NCBI GenBank assembly: GCA_031279915.1
Contig: JAITHO010000015.1
Location: 1-7,225, forward strand
Length of the DNA stretch: 7,225 nt
Reading direction: 5' to 3'
Source of the DNA: Tannerellaceae bacterium
GTDB taxonomy: Bacteria; Bacteroidota; Bacteroidia; Bacteroidales; Tannerellaceae
Notes under the pieces: generated by a model
Told to the model about the DNA's origin: nothing
The model's input: only the letters and a program-made list of their open reading frames with translations
Database searches by the model: none
In this document: positions 6,107-7,225 of the stretch, piece by piece
How positions within the stretch are numbered: the first letter of the stretch is position 1
Layout of the letters: each line of letters starts with the position of its first letter
Position numbers and translations under genes: made by a program

Positions 6107-6937
6107 ATGCAGCAAGATGAAATGTCGTTTTGGGACCATCTGGAAGAGCTCCGCTGGACAATCTTCCGCTCGTTGCTGGCCCTTCTGATTTTCGCGATAG
6201 GCTTCTTTGCCTTAATGCGCGGCGAGCACGGAATCTTCGACAGTATAATCATGGCTCCCACGCGGGGCGACTTCCTCACTTACCGCCTCTTCTGCAATGT
6301 AGGCTCTTACTTCTCCTTCCTGAACGACTTTTGCGACGAGGCTTTCCGCATAGAGATTATCAACATCAAGCTGGCCACGCAGTTTTTCACGCACATGACC
6401 ACTTCGTTCTGGCTCGCTCTGGTGCTGACGTTCCCCTACCTCATGTTCGAGGTATGGAAGTTCGTCAGCCCGGCGCTTTACGAGAACGAGAAGAAGAACG
6501 TTCGCTGGGTATTCTTGTTCGGCACCGCCATGTTTTTCGTTGGCTGCGCTATCGGATACTACTTGGTTTTCCCTCTTTGCCTCCGATTCCTGGCAACGTA
6601 TCACGTGAGCGAAGCCATCACCGAGCAGGTTTCGCTGGATTCGTACATGGATAACTTCCTTATGCTGATCTTCGTGATGGGGATAATCTTCGAGATGCCT
6701 CTGGTATCGTGGTTGCTGTCGCAATTGGGCCTGTTGCGTCGCAATTTCTTCCACAAGTTCCGCCGACATGCCATCGTTATCCTCCTTATTGCTGCGGCGC
6801 TGATCACTCCGAGCGGCGACCCTTTCACCCTCGCTATCGTATTCATTCCGCTTTATGCGCTGTACGAGCTGAGCGCCTTCTTTGTCAAGCCATCGCCTCC
6901 TCCGGATGAGGATGAAGAAGCAGTAGCGCAGTCATAA
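6107..6937 (+). CDS. tatC: Sec-independent translocase subunit TatC
   Basis: TatC is the inner-membrane receptor that reads the twin-arginine signal. The 276-residue protein shows the family's N-terminal FWDHLEELR (8-16), six membrane helices (roughly 17-37, 97-120, 134-156, 183-206, 221-236, 240-260), the signal-binding FEVWKFVSPALYENEKK (114-130, with Glu115), FEMPLV (195-200), and TPSGDPF (234-240) before the last helix. The first periplasmic loop (about 38-95) is long compared with E. coli TatC, as I recall for Bacteroidota homologues. The tail is Pro- and acid-rich. The chosen ATG directly abuts AGGAAG; an in-frame ATG five codons later (6122) would still keep the conserved N-terminus. 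It is co-transcribed with tatA and ends at a strong terminator. A likely client is the SRRQFL oxidoreductase at 1418-2752. Confidence 0.96.
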   Translation: MQQDEMSFWDHLEELRWTIFRSLLALLIFAIGFFALMRGEHGIFDSIIMAPTRGDFLTYRLFCNVGSYFSFLNDFCDEAFRIEIINIKLATQFFTHMTTSFWLALVLTFPYLMFEVWKFVSPALYENEKKNVRWVFLFGTAMFFVGCAIGYYLVFPLCLRFLATYHVSEAITEQVSLDSYMDNFLMLIFVMGIIFEMPLVSWLLSQLGLLRRNFFHKFRRHAIVILLIAAALITPSGDPFTLAIVFIPLYALYELSAFFVKPSPPPDEDEEAVAQS

Positions 6938-6942
6938 AACAA

Positions 6943-6980
6943 AATAGAGGCGTCCGGCAATCGGGCGTCTCTATTTGTTT
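6943..6980 (+). terminator. Rho-independent terminator of tatAC
   Basis: AATAGAGGCGTCC (6943-6955) pairs with GGGCGTCTCTATT (6963-6975) over a 7-nt loop, giving a continuous 13-bp RNA stem with two G-U pairs, followed by TGTTT. The upstream AAACAAA and downstream TTTGTTT extend the symmetry, so it could also work on the opposite strand. It lies 5 nt after the tatC stop. Confidence 0.88.
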
Positions 6981-7038
6981 AAAGGGGGAGGGGGGAAGGC
7001 AAACGCATTTAAAATTGGCGCAGGTAAATTGCCAAATA
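6981..7038. other. Short intergenic stretch with a G-rich tract
   Basis: After the tatAC terminator comes GGGGGAGGGGGG (6984-6995), a run prone to slippage, then AT-rich sequence without a gene. Nothing between 6981 and the window end at 7225 has a convincing reading frame. Confidence 0.6.
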
Positions 7039-7095
7039 GGTCATTCCCGCCTGCCCCAATAGGTCATTCCCGCTCGAAAAACAAGTCATTCCCGC
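7039..7095. repeat. Three direct copies of GTCATTCCCGC
   Basis: GTCATTCCCGC ends at 7050, 7073 and 7095, spaced 23 and 22 bp. The first two are preceded by AATAG and have no inverted partner. The third is completed into a hairpin by GCGGGAAT at 7100-7107. The motif resembles the REP-type ATTCCCGC/GCGGGAAT palindromes that recur in many bacterial genomes, so these look like half and whole copies of a dispersed repeat. Confidence 0.8.
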
Positions 7096-7190
7096 GAAGG
7101 CGGGAATCTCCGATCGACTGCTGGGACGATTGTAGTTGTATGATATAGAAACACATACAATCGTCCCCTTTTTCGATCGGAGGGTCCCGC
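7088..7190. mobile_element. Composite nested palindrome, REP- or MITE-like
   Basis: ATTCCCGC (7088-7095) and GCGGGAAT (7100-7107) form a perfect 8-bp hairpin with loop GAAG. The right arm also belongs to a larger inverted repeat: GCGGGAATCTCCGATCGA (7100-7117) matches the reverse complement of TCGATCGGAGGGTCCCGC (7173-7190) at 16 of 18 bases. Nested inside, GGGACGATTGTA (7123-7134) and TACAATCGTCCC (7156-7167) are perfect 12-bp arms with a 21-nt loop that contains an alternative pairing, TTGTATG/CATACAA. No coding capacity. The layered symmetry suggests a non-autonomous palindromic element moved by a transposase elsewhere. Target duplications are not obvious, so the mobile-element label is inference. 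Confidence 0.55.
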
Positions 7191-7225
7191 CTAGTGGTGG
7201 GAGAGCGAGTGGGGTACGGTGTAGT

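Noticed and set aside
6212..6769. A 185-residue minus-strand protein within tatC
   Set aside because: It is the antisense of a strongly conserved gene, and its composition is that of a reversed membrane protein; no family features are visible.

Overview
The window looks like a stretch of a Bacteroidales chromosome, possibly from a Tannerella-like genus (genus is a weak guess). Reasons: TatC and the DUF6807 protein read like Bacteroidota homologues, start codons follow A/T-rich leaders rather than Shine-Dalgarno boxes, a clean Bacteroidota-type -7 element (TAnnTTTG) lies upstream of both fabD and tatA, and tatA-tatC form a minimal Tat operon without tatB.

Layout from left to right. Positions 1-333 hold a non-coding tandem array (array A, 41-bp units) that runs off the left edge. 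A strong minus-strand terminator (350-388) closes a minus-strand block: a DUF6807 lipoprotein (410-1414) and a Tat-exported Gfo/Idh/MocA oxidoreductase (1418-2752), 3 nt apart and surely co-transcribed, with a membrane-anchored TPR protein (2837-4267) upstream. A second tandem array (array B, 4391-4780) follows. It is unrelated in sequence to array A but has the same 41-bp period, and each unit carries the perfect palindrome GCGATAATTATCGC. Next come a terminator and a small AT-rich inverted repeat, both downstream of fabD (4879-5757, minus). A 139-bp divergent promoter region separates fabD from tatA (5897-6100) and tatC (6107-6937) on the plus strand, which end in a good terminator. The last 245 bp (6981-7225) show no gene. 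They hold three GTCATTCCCGC repeats leading into a nested, roughly 100-bp palindromic element.

How the genes fit together. The oxidoreductase carries a twin-arginine signal (SRRQFL), so it should be exported folded with its NAD(P) cofactor by the TatAC translocase encoded about 3 kb away. Its operon partner is a predicted lipoprotein, so the pair probably works on a sugar or glycoside in the cell envelope. fabD is fatty-acid housekeeping. The TPR protein has no assignable function. The most unusual content is the non-coding part: two unrelated arrays with identical 41-bp periodicity and a composite palindrome at the right edge. I see no defence, phage or CRISPR system. The protein genes are ordinary apart from the under-characterised DUF6807/Gfo-Idh pair.
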